DNA of 64,000 nucleotides, from positions 1,708,586 to 1,772,585 of the forward strand of contig NW_017803824.1 in assembly GCF_001625305.1 (NCBI RefSeq). Direction: 5' to 3'. The DNA comes from Branchiostoma belcheri. Its lineage: Eukaryota > Chordata > Leptocardii > Amphioxiformes > Branchiostomatidae. Position numbers and translations under genes: made by a program. The notes under the pieces are model-generated. The model was not told the DNA's origin, did no database searches, and was given only the letters and a program-made list of their open reading frames with translations. Each line of letters starts with the position of its first letter. Positions within the stretch are counted from its first letter, which is position 1. This document shows positions 1-13,500 of this stretch, one piece after another.

Positions 1-381
1 AACTAAGGATGTATGGCTATTGCTGCATTGTGTATTGGGAATCGCATAGTTTTACACAAAAAAACATGCGTGCACAAACATACAGACAGACAAGCCATAG
101 GGGAGAATAATATCCTGGAGTCCAAACTTATTAGCTTTGTAGCTTTGGTGGGGATCTTGGGGAGTTGACTTAAGTTAACAAGGCTGGACTCCAGGCTAGA
201 GAAGTAATTAGGTAGTACAAAATGTACAACGTGTCATTGAAGTTCTGTTAGAGAGACTGCATTCAATGGCAACAATACTCCAAATTAATGAGTGTAATAG
301 TTACTGGAGGAAGTAAAGAGGGCTTGAATGGGGGATTACACTCTACGGAAAGGATCATGTGGGCCCCAAGTAAACTCTGAC

Positions 382-473
382 CTGTGCTTCCATGATCTCC
401 AGATGAGCCTCGGCACACGCCTCCCGGAAGGCCTTGTCCAACATCTCATACTCAATACTCTTCAACTCAACAC
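382..473 (-). CDS. DYNC2H1: DYNC2H1 coding exon 37 (residues 1935-1965), last exon in the window
   Basis: 92 nt encoding [20 protein letters not shown] then [11 protein letters not shown], with a GTCAGA donor. The upstream half is duplicated in the preceding intron (590-675). Bases 1-381 are intron; no further exon was found there. Confidence 0.92.
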
Positions 474-3400
474 CTGGACAAGGGCAGGGGTTAAACTTCA
501 ACTACAACATGTGTCAGAACTTTTTCAGACAACTACCAATGAACATGACTGTCCATGGTACTGAAATGAATGTTGTAGGCTGTAAGCTCAAAAGGCCTTG
601 TCCAACATCTCTTACTCAATACTCTTCAGCTCAACACCTGGACAAGGTCAGGGGTTAAACTTCAACTACAACATGTGTCAGAACTGAATAGGAATTTGGA
701 AGTTCTTTATTCACAATCACTTGCTTAACAAGAGATGACGTTTCGATGGTCATCTTCATCGGGGCAATTATGACTGGTTCACTGTGCACTGAAGCTAGAC
801 GTAAAATAATTGTGATATACACAGATATTGTTACAACATAGTGAGATATGCAGTTCCAAATGCAAAGTATTGTTCTTCAACTAATTCAAACTATCACCAA
901 TGAACATGACTTTCCATGGTCCTGAAACATATGTTGTAAGCTGCCTTGGCCTCTTCAGTTATCAATCTCATAACAGTTCAGTCACAATCTTGAAAGAAAG
1001 AAGTGCAAAGTGACAGGTGGTGATACAACTTACCTGGGAAGATGTCCTGTACAAGGAAGTCAAACCTCCTGCAGTCAGCAAACGTGAGTTTGGACAGAGT
1101 GTTGACTCTCAGGGCCTGGACAACCAGCTTACTCTCAGCATCTACATCAACTGTACACAAGGAGGAAGAAACGTTATGTCTTATAGATGTGTTATGTCTT
1201 ATAAATGTCTTATAGATGCTGTAACAGCTACAATAGCCATTTGGTAGATGATGGTAATTCATCCAAAGAATCTTTATAATGATGCATGTGGTGTAACGGT
1301 AGCGCATTCAGCCCGGAACTCATGGGTCCTGTGATCGATTCCACCTACATGCCCCAACGTTGTGCCCTTCGGAAAGGCACTTAGCACAAATTTCCTCACT
1401 TCACTCAGGGAAAATGAGTACCTAGCTTTGGTTAGGGATGTCCCTCAGATAGGACGTTAACTGGAGGTCCTGTGCTTGAAGAGTCAAACCCCACGCACGT
1501 TAAGGAACCCATCACACTGTTACAAAAAGAGTAGGGGCATGCCCCAGTGTCTGATGGTCCAAATTCTACAACCCAATTCTACAATGTAGCAGAATCATCA
1601 GTAAGTTTGTTGGCTACCTTATCCCCCAATGACAAGACTACTGTGACTCACTTTTCTCCCCCCTCTTCCTCATGTCCTGCAGCAGGTTGCCACATCCTCG
1701 CAGCACAGTCTTCAGGGCTCGCAGGCCCCAGTCATAGTGCTGCTGCTGGGTCAGAAGCTCCCTGGGGGAAATAGGAGAAATAATTATAAACAAAGGAAAA
1801 ACTTGATACAAGATTATAATCTGCGGAAAATCTGAAAAACTGCTGCCAGAACAAAACATCATTGGATTCATAGACATACTCAGGACTACAGCTTCTTCAT
1901 TCAAATATGGTACCTTTGACCCAGTGTTGACGTCACACTTCAAAGAAGCCACGTGACAAGCCTCACTGGGTCAGTCTACTGGGGAAGACCAGAGTGACTG
2001 GTTGATAGCTCTAGGGGAGAAATTATACATACATTTTTGTACTTCTTTGTGCTGGATCGAAAGAATCATCTTTGTGTTAGATCTAAAGTTTTAACTTTAA
2101 ACTTGCAGATAAGTTGTTCAACTGACTTGGACAGATTGAAGATGGCCACCAGTTTCCTGCCGAGGACCTTGGCGTGTTTGAACCCTTCCGAGAACAGGAT
2201 GACCTCTGCGATCTGGTCGTTGTCTGGACGTGACATGGCCACGGGACGGAACAGCTGCTTCAGGTTGTCGGGCAGCTTCTGACGACCTCCGTACCCCTTC
2301 CCGGCAGGGTTCAAGGTGATGAAGATGCCAGAGTTGGGGTCAAGGTCAACCTAAAAAAAGCAAAGAAAAGGAACAGAATGTGACTCAACTCCCAAAATAA
2401 CCAGTACCTACTAGAGAACTCCATTGATGCTTAAAGCCCGTCAAAACATTCAAGAACTTCTCACAAATTCGTCCCCGAACACCAACCGAACAGGTCGGCC
2501 AGATTCAGGCCATGCCAACCTATATGAATGAAAACAAATTTGAATTAAATCAGAGCCAAATTTGATCCCGGAACATGCCCTGAACACTGCTGATTTACTC
2601 TAGGATGCTGACTTATGGTTGAAAACCAGCCAACTTTGATTGAACCTCCCAACCACCTCAGAAATATTTTAAACATTTTGAAACATTCAGCTAGCACAGC
2701 CAAACCATAGCCAAATTTGCCAAACGCCAGCCATGCAACCCACTAGCGTTCGTGAGGCCAAATTTGGCTATGTGTGACAGGGCTTTACCCACCTGTCTCC
2801 CCAGCAGCTCTGCGGTGGGTGTGCGGCTCTTAAGCGCTGCCTGGATATCCTGGATCTGCATGGACACGGCAGACAGCACTGCCTCCTCCAGACGGTTAAA
2901 CTCATCAAAACAGCCCCAGGCTCCACACTTCACCAGCCCGATGAAGATACGCCCCATGGACTTCACATCTATACCCTGAGGGGGCACAGGAAAAGGAGGA
3001 TCTTATAAAATCCTTTCTTTAGTGTATTCCAAATTACAATTATCCTGTCATATGCTACTGACTACCAACCACAGTGGACCAATTGCTCACATCACACTTC
3101 CAGCTTCACTCCACTCAGGTGGAAATAAGTACCTAGCATTGGTTAGGGACGACCTCCAGACATTAAATGGAGGTCCCGTGTTTTGGTAGAATCACACACC
3201 AAGCACTTTAAAGAACCCACTGCACGTATCAAAAAGAGTAGGGGTCCTTCCCAGTATGAGTGGTTCAAACCTTACAGTCAGGTCTTGCGCAGCTTGTACC
3301 TACTGTACAAAACTGGTGTGTTACACCTAAAAGGGAGTTTGCGAAACAAAGAAACGATGAAACCATACCTCATCACAGTTGAAGACAAGCACCTGGCGCC

Positions 3401-4495
3401 CAAACAGCCCTCCCAGTGCCTTGACTGACTCTGTCTTCCCCGTGCCGGCCGGTCCGTACGGGTTGCCTCCCATCCCCATGTGCATGCCTTGTGTTAGAGT
3501 CAGGTAACACTTGTCTGTCAGGGGAGTGTGCACAAGCTTGGCAGCATTGCCCTGGAAAACAAGGGTTAAAACTTGGATACCAGCAACAGAACATTGCTTA
3601 ACCTAAGTATATAGACATGAATATAATTTCCCTATTGGAGAAATGCTTATAAGAAACTGTATATTTTTCATTATTTTCAAAACTACAAATACTCTGTTAT
3701 GTACATTTTTGAAATGTGATTTACAGTCAGTATAATCATGCAACATGTATATCATCAAGTATACATAGGATACATTTTTGCCATCTATAGCTTATGGAAG
3801 ATAATATTTAGCAAGCTTCTACAAAATGACATTCTGGAGAAAAGATTACCTGGTATTCGTAAGTGTAATCAAACTCAGCGTCCACCATCCTCATGATGGC
3901 CTGTTTAGTTTTACTGTTGAGGTAGAACTTGAGTTGTTTCTGCCACATCCAGTCAGCTGTAGAGGAGGTGTTAGTCTGGATCAGCTGGTCCACCACGTCC
4001 ATGTTATGGACTGTGTCCAAGATCAAGGCCTTCAGTTTCAGGTCCAGCACGTGCATGTCTGTGGGAAGAAGAAAAGCCTGTCAATGCTCAGTCTTGAATA
4101 GTTGCCCAAAATATCCATGTATGGCAATTTAAGTTGATAAACAATTACACGTACATCATTCTTGTAAGTTATTGATAACTCGGTTACCGTACCTTTTTTT
4201 CAGTTTTGCAAATCAAACCAAGGAAATTAAAAAATGAAAGAATGATTTACTGACAACGTCTGACTATACAAAGGCAGTCCTTGAGGTTCAAATACATTAT
4301 CAATAGATAGAGTGCCCAAAAATCGAGGTAAACACTACAGGTAAACAACAAAGGTCCCAATTCAATGAAACCAAGGAAAGCTCATTGATGAAACAGAACA
4401 CACTTTTGTGACAAATAAGGCACATATATTACAGACAGTATTTTTGTGCTGGATTGAATGCTGGAGTGTGTATGTGTGTGTGTGTATGTGTGTGT

Positions 4496-4538
<43 letters not shown>

Positions 4539-7500
4539 TGCGTGCGTGTGTGTGTGTGTGTGTTTGTGTGAGAGTGTGTTTGTAAGAGAGTGTGCGTGTG
4601 TGTGTGTGTGAGTTTGTGTGTTACCTGAGTCGTTGGTGCCCCCGTCGTGCACGTTGATGCTGGTGTAGCTACATTACACTGAGCGTGTATGTGAGAGAGA
4701 GTGTGTGTGTGTGTGTGTTTGTGTGAGAGTGTGTGTGTGTGAGTTTGTGTGTTACCTGAGTCGTTGGTGCCCCCGTCATGCACGTTGACGCTGGTGTAAG
4801 CCTCCAGCTGAGACTCCAGCTCAATCTTCATCTCCTGCAGGCTGCGGCCGCGCAGGGCCTCCTCACACCGCTCGGTAAACTGGATCTGGTCAGCCAGGCA
4901 CAGGATCTAACACGACAACAGCACACATGGTGAGATGTTATAAATGTACGTACACCACTGTGTAAACTGGATCTGGTCTGCCAGGCACAGGATCTAACAG
5001 GACAACATTACATATTGCGAGGTTTGCCAGACAGTTGTTATACGTACAACTCAGAATCTAATCTCCAAGCAGATCCTAGGGTGGCAAAAGACATCAAATT
5101 GACCAGGCAGTATCCAATCCCTTGCGTAGTGTATTGGGCCTTCTCTAGCCAATGGATACTGCCTGTCCAATTTGATATTGTCTTTTGCCACCCTAGGATC
5201 TGCTTGGAGATTACTCAGGATCCAGACAGGAGCTGATGGGACCTTCCTCCCTTTTTCTGACATACATTTGGAAACTACAGACAGAGTGTTAACCTTATGC
5301 ATGAATACGACCTTATAGTTATATATGCCATTCTGCCGAAGTGCTATGCACAATACATTACGGGTTTTGAGCAGGTGCAGTATGTTCTGCTGACGTCATC
5401 TCTAGACCATGTACCCACCTGTGAGGGGAACTTGTTTGGGTCGACGCCCCCCTGGCTGTTGCCCCTGCCGGCCTGCAGACACTCCAGCAGCAGCTGCTGT
5501 AAGGTGGCCTTCATCTCCTCAGCAAGGCGCCCCAGCCATGTCTGCACACAACAGAGGAAATTTATGTTACAAAACGTAATTAAGCTTGTATATAATTATG
5601 ACACTCCAGCAGCAGCTGCTGTAAGGTGGCCTTCATCTGCTCAGCAAGGCGGTCCAGCCACGTCTACACACAACATGGAACATTTATGTTACGAAACATT
5701 ATTTGTATATATATGTAATTGTGTTTTTGTTTCCATTACTGTATTTTTACATGTGTGTGCCTAGAGATGTAAAAAAAACAGATCTGTTAGATCTGAGATA
5801 TACTCTAGATACGTAAATTAACTTGAAACTTCAGAAAGAAAATTCTTTCATTTTCAATGTCAATGTTGGAAAATCGCTTTTACAATGTTCCATCACTGAG
5901 GTGTCAGATCATAGAGCTAGAAAAGGTCGATCAGCTCGAAAATTTATGTCCCTTGCAGAGGTCCACACAAAAAAGACTAGGGTCAGCAGTTTTTTTTAGG
6001 GTCAGTTGGGAAACACAACATTTTTTCCTAGGCCTAAGAACATGCCAAAAGTTGTGACTGAATGACAGGCAAAAGTCTGACCTCCACTTCCGTGGTGATC
6101 TGTACGGAGCTCTTGAGGGGCACGACCTCCCCCTCCAGGGACTTCATGGCCACGATGTGTTTGTGTCCCTCGTCAAACTGGACGCTGTGGATCCCGGCAA
6201 ACAGCTTCTTCAGGTGCGACTGGATCACAGCCGGATTTGTCGCCTGCCCCAGGATCTCGAGGAGATCGTCATCACCGATGAAATAGAACCGCGGGAAGAG
6301 CGAACGTTTTTCCTGTAGAAACGAGGAAGATCAGAAATAGCAGACTTCACCCGGGGCAAAACAAATAGAGACTGCACTGGTCTGTCTGTCACTGAAACTG
6401 CACTGCTCCCTAGCTCTGCCAGAACAGACAGGAACTGCACTGCTCCATATGAAATCATCAGCTCAAAGCGTCTTCATCCGATGGGCAAAGCATTTCAATA
6501 ACACACGTGCATAACAATTAAGAAGGATGACAGGACTCCAATTTTTTATATATATGAAGAATTTTTCTCCTGTCTTGCAGGATCCTGCTTAAGTACCAAA
6601 GAAATAAGGCCTAGTTTTTGTGTATCTTATAGTTGATTTTCTCTAAAGGAAAAATTCAAGCATGTGCCCAAGCCCAAAGTGTCTTAGTTTGTACAAACCT
6701 CCAGGAACTCGTTGAGAGATTTCTGGCATCGCTGGAGCTGGTCCAGCAGAGTGACCAGTGTGCTGCGGAGCCCGGACTGACCAACCAGGGACAGGACACG
6801 GTTGTCACGGGCAACATCTGACATGATGGCTCTGTAACACACAGCAAATGATAATCAAAGTGCAATTCATCTCTGATGAAGATGACAGACAGTCATTGAA
6901 ACATTGGTTTGTGTTAAATAAATGGTTGTGAGTAAAAGAACTTTGCTATTCAATCACTCACCAACCTGATGAAATTACTTATCAAAGGATAATGGTAGTT
7001 AAAATACAGTTTCAAGTTCTAAGTTTGGCAGGTGACAAGTAATCAACAATATATTAAATAAATACAAGTAACTAAGGATTGTATGAAGTCAATCTATGTA
7101 CTAGGTGCAATTTGGACATGGCTCTATAACACACAAGTCATCAAAGTCATCAAAAAACACAGTTACAAGTTCCAAGTTAGGTAGGTGGCAACAAATCAGT
7201 GTAAGTCTATTCCCTACTGTAGTCTTTACATTGGCAAACATGCAGACAAATATGAGTAACTAAGGACTCTAGGTATAATTTGGACAAGATTTTAGCAAGA
7301 GGTGAATATGAGTAACAGATCAGAGTTATAAGATCTAAGATGAGGTTTACTGCACCTGAAGTCATCGTCCACCCTCTTGAAGCGAGCTTGTTCCCGGGGC
7401 AGTGCGCCCCTGCCGAAGATGGGCTCCAGGTAAACCCACTTCCTCTGGATCTGGTTCAGGTTGTGCAGGTACTCATCCAGGTCTGCTAGTCTGGGGAAAT

Positions 7501-10500
7501 AGTGGAGGTTTTTACTTTTTAACATCATTACATTCTAGGTTTCTGTTTTACTTCCTACACAATTTCAAGAAAAAGAATAGTTTCTGGACCAGCGAACATA
7601 ATCAGGGTTGTGTGGCATTCAGCTCAGAACCACGAGGTCCCAGGTTTGAATCCTGCGAAGTCACCAACCTTGGATCCTTGGGAAAGGAGGCACTTTTCAT
7701 GACTTTTCTCAGGCAAAAATGAGTATGCCAGAACGATCATTACTATGATCGTGGGCATTAAGGAAAACCAAATTAAGAGTTTGCCATATTGTTGAGCTTG
7801 CAGTTGAAACAATACCAGTAATGTGTAATCAGCAGCAGCAGCAGCAGCTATCAATGGAATATAATCTGTATACCAACCTTGTCTCCCATATGGATGCCTT
7901 GTCTTCAAAGTGTCTGTAGTAGGGGGAGTCTTTCAAGGACTGTAGCAGGCACTGGTTGTCTCCAACCTTGGATACAAAAAAAGGGACAATTATAAGTAAA
8001 AGCTGCAACAGCATAATGGTAAAACCATTGCACAGTGATGCCAAACATGTAACGGCTCTATGTTTTGCAATGATGAGCAATGCCTTGTACAGAAAGATGC
8101 CTGATGTGAATTGTCAAGTGACTTTAGCATTTAGCATTTTTATTTTCAAAAAACAATGCTCTCACCTGGTTGACCAGGTCTTTCCAGTCCTTGATGATCA
8201 TGAGTGTGCGGTTCCCACTGTCGGAGTACTCCGTCAGAGCGAACACGGCCGCCGCTCCCCACATCTCCAACTCACGCAGGGCTTCACGGATGGAAACCTC
8301 GCCCTGCGCTCGCGCGTTCAGTTCCTGGAAAAGGAACAAACATTTCAATGGTTACATTTCTAGTTCTCTCCATGGCCTTTAGCACACTGTACATTTTGGA
8401 AGTGGCAGAGGAAGATCATCACAATGGATGTGGAGGGCCAAAAACATGTGGGCGTCCAAGGAAGAGATGGATAGATGACATAAGGGAAGATTTCCTCCGC
8501 CCTAACCTGCATATTATATACACAATAACATCAACCCACAGGACAGAGGCAAATGGCGGGCTGCCATCAAGCCTCAGCACTTGTGCAAGCATGTCTAACC
8601 CTTGGATGTTGGGGAACAACAGACAATAAACCAGATAGTGAGTGACTGAGGGAGTAATTGTATTCATAGTGAAGTTTCTGTTCAAAGGGCTATCTCCTAC
8701 CTTTAACTGATCGGCGTTCTTGATGATTGCGTTGCTTGCCGAGAGGATGTGTCCGAAGTTGAGCTTCTCCAGAGTGGTTCCTCTGGGCATGCCCAGGAGT
8801 CGGAACATCTCCAGCCAGTGGTCCTGGGACAGCACCTCTCCCCGGACGTACTTCAGCAACGGCAGGACAGCCTGAGGACAGCACAGGGCATGGGGGTCAG
8901 AACATGTTTTAAATGCTTAAACCCCAGTCCACAGTATAATGGTGGGATTGGTGGTGCAATGGTTAGAGCATTGGACTCGGAACCAAGAGGTCACAGGTGC
9001 AATACTCATCATGCCCCGATGTTGTGCCCTTGGGAAAGGCACTTTACACAACTTCCTTCCATGTACAGGAAGTGACGCCCACCAAGCCTATTTGGCTAAT
9101 GTGTCCGAAAACAAACTACAGATTTGGTGCTCCAATGTGCCAACTTGTTAAGCCTGTCCTTGGTGCTGAACACTATACACACACACACACACAGAGGTGA
9201 ACATGCCTGTCCTTGGTGCTGAAAAATATCCGCACACACACTATCCACACATACACACTCATGCACACACACGAACATGCCTTTCCTTGGTGCTGAATAT
9301 GATCCACACACAGGTAAACATGCCTGTCCTTGGTGCTGAACACTATCCAGACAGGTGAACATGCCTGTCCTTGGTGCTAAACACCATTCACACACACATG
9401 AACAAGCCTGTCCTTGGTGCTGAACACACACACACACACACACACACATACAAGCCTGTTCTTGGTGCTGAACAAATATCAAACATATGCCCAGGTTTCT
9501 GATGTTCCAATATCAATAGCAATGGCACTTTAGGATCCTTCCTTACAGTCTAGCAACAGAATGGAAGAACTAGCCAGACATCATCTATCAGTGCAGTGCA
9601 AAAAATATATATATATATGTGAGTTAACACTGACCCTGTACTTGTCTATATCCTTTGTGAGTTTGACTGTGATGGTGGTGGGCTCCTCATTCCTCAGTTT
9701 CTCTGCCCACTGACCCAGGAACTCTTCAAACATATAAGCACGGCCCCTACACATGATAGAAGACAACAAAAAGAAGTCATTAAACAATTGTCAGGTATAT
9801 TAGACATTGTGATGTGGATGATTCCAGTCATTTCAATATTCAAATCTTTACAAGGATCTCTTTCACAAAGAATTGTCATGTATGAATTCAAAGGAAAAAT
9901 GCTGCTGTCTCTTACTGTCGTGCAAGTTCATCTGTGTTGGTAGTTACTTGTTTAAAGTTAAAGATTTTGATCCAACACAAAGAAGTTTCTCTCACCTAAA
10001 GCTTACGACCAGTCACTCTGGTCTTCCTCAGTAGACTGACCCAGTGAGGCTTGATGTCACACTTCAAAGAAGACATACGACACAGACCAGAGTGACTGGT
10101 CGAAAGCTCTAGGTGAGAGAACTTCTTTGTGTTGGACATAAAGTTTTAACTTTAAACTATGTAACAATTATATTTACACATGTTTAAAGATTTACCTGAA
10201 GGAAATCCAGTCCTCCTTGGCCAGGTCAGACATGCCGTTGTTGAACTCCTCGTAGAGTGACCACATGGCCTCGTGTACACGCAGGTCCTCCCTCAGCTCG
10301 TCTGCCTCAGGGATCTGTGGCTCCGGCAGCCCAAAGTGGACACAGTCCGACCTGTACATCCACAAACAGCAAAATGCATATGGATGTGTGTACATATATG
10401 GATTACATAATGTATTACATTGTTTGTAACTGATGAAATTAAGAAACAGACTAAAACCATTTGGCAAGATTGTGGTCTCCTACAAAGTCTCAAAATTCCT

Positions 10501-13500
10501 CATACAGATTAACGCCATTGTTTTGATGACTCCATTCTTCACAGATACCAAAAGTTGTTATGTAATGTTAAGATGCCTAAAATGCGTAATTTAGCATCTG
10601 TGTAGAATAGTAGATGACGCTGTCATGTGTTTTAGTGTAAAATGTAAGTCAATTGACACAATATATAATATGTAAGCAAAAAAATAGAGAAAAACAAAAC
10701 CTCCATAGATGAAGGAGGTAATGATCAGCTTTTTTGTAGCAAAGTTAGCCCTCTACATTTGTACTTACACCAGCCTCTCGCGAGTCTTCTCCAGCTCGCT
10801 GAACTCTGTGCGGTGTTCCTTGATGACCTGCACAGCCTTGTTGCAGGCGTCTTTGTCATTGTCCTCCAGGATCTCATCTTTGGGCTTGAGCTGGTGCCAG
10901 CGGGCCGCGAACTTACCCAGCTCCTGTCGGAAGTGGGAAACCTGCGACTCTACGTTGGACTTCATCACCTCAACCTGAGAGAAGAATAAACAGGATGCAC
11001 ATGTTTGTAAAGTTTCATTCCTATCTGTCCTACTTTTCTATTAAAACACCTGATGAGGGACAGAGAGATTATCTACGAAAAACAAATATATCAAAAGATA
11101 TTTAATACGTAGCACACAACAGAGCAGAAAATGATTTTAAGCATTTTACTGTTTTGTCCTATAGCACAAAAATTAGTCCACTGACTGAAATGCTTCAACT
11201 ATCAAGCATGTGTTTCTATCATATTAACCAGTTCTATCACTAAGAGGTTGTCACACACCTACGTTTACTTGCCACTGACCTGTTCTTTTACAATGAGTTT
11301 GTCTTTGTTTACTTCACACAAGCTTCCCACCAAACATGTTCCTTTACCATGAGTTTGTCTCTGTGGCTCTAGCAGCCCAAAGTGGACACAATCTGACCAG
11401 AAAATGCATTGATATGTGCACCCACTGACCTGTTCCTTGACCATGAGCTGATGACTCTCCATCATGAGTTCAAACTTGTCCCATCTGGCCTGCAGAGTGC
11501 CCAGCTGGTCCACCCCTCCCCCTGACACGCTGCGCAGCAGCTTGTTCTTCTGTTCAGCCTTCGCAAACAGGGGCTGGATCTACGGGAGGAAATGTTTTTC
11601 AAAATTCTAATACACAAAAGTACTAAACAGCCAAAATAACCTTCAAGTTGCTTAGAGTTTTAGCTTGTGATGAAAAAAGGGTGACTGTAACTGGAGGTAG
11701 TAGTAGTAGTATCCAATATATTGACAGTAGTTTCTGATATTTATGTCATACTAGTATGTAAATGCAATATTTATTTCACTATATATGTTGGGCCCTCAAA
11801 TTTAATTTCTTGGTTCTTGGATCTGCCTCAGATTTGAAAAATTAAAAGCAAAAAATATTTTAAAATATCATTCAGAATATGAATCAGACTTACAGTTTTT
11901 CCATCTCTCAATACATAACAAGTTGACAATCAAAACATCAAATACCTTAGTACAGTCTACACATATGTTGACTTTGTGCAGTCCACCAAATAAAGCTACT
12001 TCAATACTAACTTGAGGTTTCTTCTCAGCGAGTTCTGCATGTTTGGCGTTGGCCAGTCCGATCTCTTCCACCGACTGCGGCCGGGTGGACAGAGACTCCA
12101 GAGCGTCAGTCAGGAACGTGTCGATCTCGTTGAGATGGCTGATGATGGAGTGGCGCAGGGAGCTCAGGAGGGCGTCGAACAGGGCCTGGATGTGGTCATC
12201 AATGATGGCCTTGACGGGAGTGGTGGACACTGTGATGCAGTCCACCTTGATGGAGCTGGTGGGCAGATAGATGGACAAAGGTTTAGAATGTAATGTACAA
12301 CAAGACGTAAACTTCAACTATGACTATAATCCAGTGGTTTAAATCCATATGTGAAACCACTGAGTTGAATGTAGCTGTTGCAGAACAACAGGATAGTGCG
12401 GTTTTGCTAGTTTGAAGTGTGAACAAATGCCTTGGAATATAATTATACAACCATATATTCAAGCATTTAGTCATTTTACTTTCAATGAGGAAATAAGAAC
12501 CAGCTGTTTTTCCAAAGAAGGACAATCAAGTCATAACAACCATTTCTTCAGCACCAAGGTCTGTCCATATCATGCGATAAGCTTGACACTACATTTCTAC
12601 AAAAAAGCATGTTATCAGAACATGTATAAAAAGTCATTATATTATGTATGAGAGAGGTTCCTTACTTGGGTAGTTTCTCAGCGTCCCTGCCTCGGGCCTT
12701 CAGGGCCTTGAAGTTCCTCTCCCAGTCAGGCACGGTGTGCAGGTGGGTCTCCACAAGCTTCTCTACATCCAACAGGCCCAGCACAACCCAGTTCTGGATA
12801 ATAAAGATACAAGGTAATTTTCTTAAATTGCTTTTTCCTATCAGCTTGAGTTTTGACTCTCGACTAATTGTTATTGTATGACGATTATGATTTTGAGTTC
12901 TTATTGTTTATGTATGATCTAGCATTTATAAATTCATTTACTGATATCATCTTTCTGTATTTATTACTTGTGGGCTCCCTTGGAAATCAGCCTAGTATAG
13001 GCTGAAGGGACTACCCATAAGACGAATAATTAGATAGATAAAAGACTTGATGTAACTTGGCCTGATGGTTCATAAGAAAGATCTTGCTTTCAAAATTAGT
13101 GAAGACCAGTTACCTACAGTGACTGCAAGTTACATATTGCTGGACCTTCCCACATAAACGGTGGAACAACACAACTCCTACCAACCTGAAACTCTGCCTT
13201 GGCTGTGACAAGCCTCTGGAACAATTCCTCCGCCTTCCGGTATATGGTGGTGAAGCCGGCAGAGTTGCGCTCGATGATGGCGGGAAAGACGGTGTTGGTC
13301 GGGTCGAGCTGTTCGCTGACTCCCTTGAAGTGGTTGGGAATACAGATGAACTTCTTCAGCTCGCGGTAGTACTTGGCACGGATCTCTTCCAGTGGGGGGC
13401 GGAACTGTAGCTGTTGTTGTCTGGCATGGGTGAGGAAGGAAGATTAACTTCATTAAAAACAGGCAGATTTGCTTATTTAACTTTCATCAAGCATTAATGG

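Noticed and set aside
1279..1345. Possible genuine tRNA gene
   Set aside because: A- and B-box-like sequences are present but the acceptor and anticodon stems do not pair; it is better explained as the head of a SINE.
4382..4831. 149-codon His/Thr repeat frame
   Set aside because: Translation of the TG/CA microsatellite and of duplicated exon 30 pieces, not a gene.
9096..9482. 128-codon Cys/Val-rich frame
   Set aside because: Produced by the minisatellite and AC repeats.
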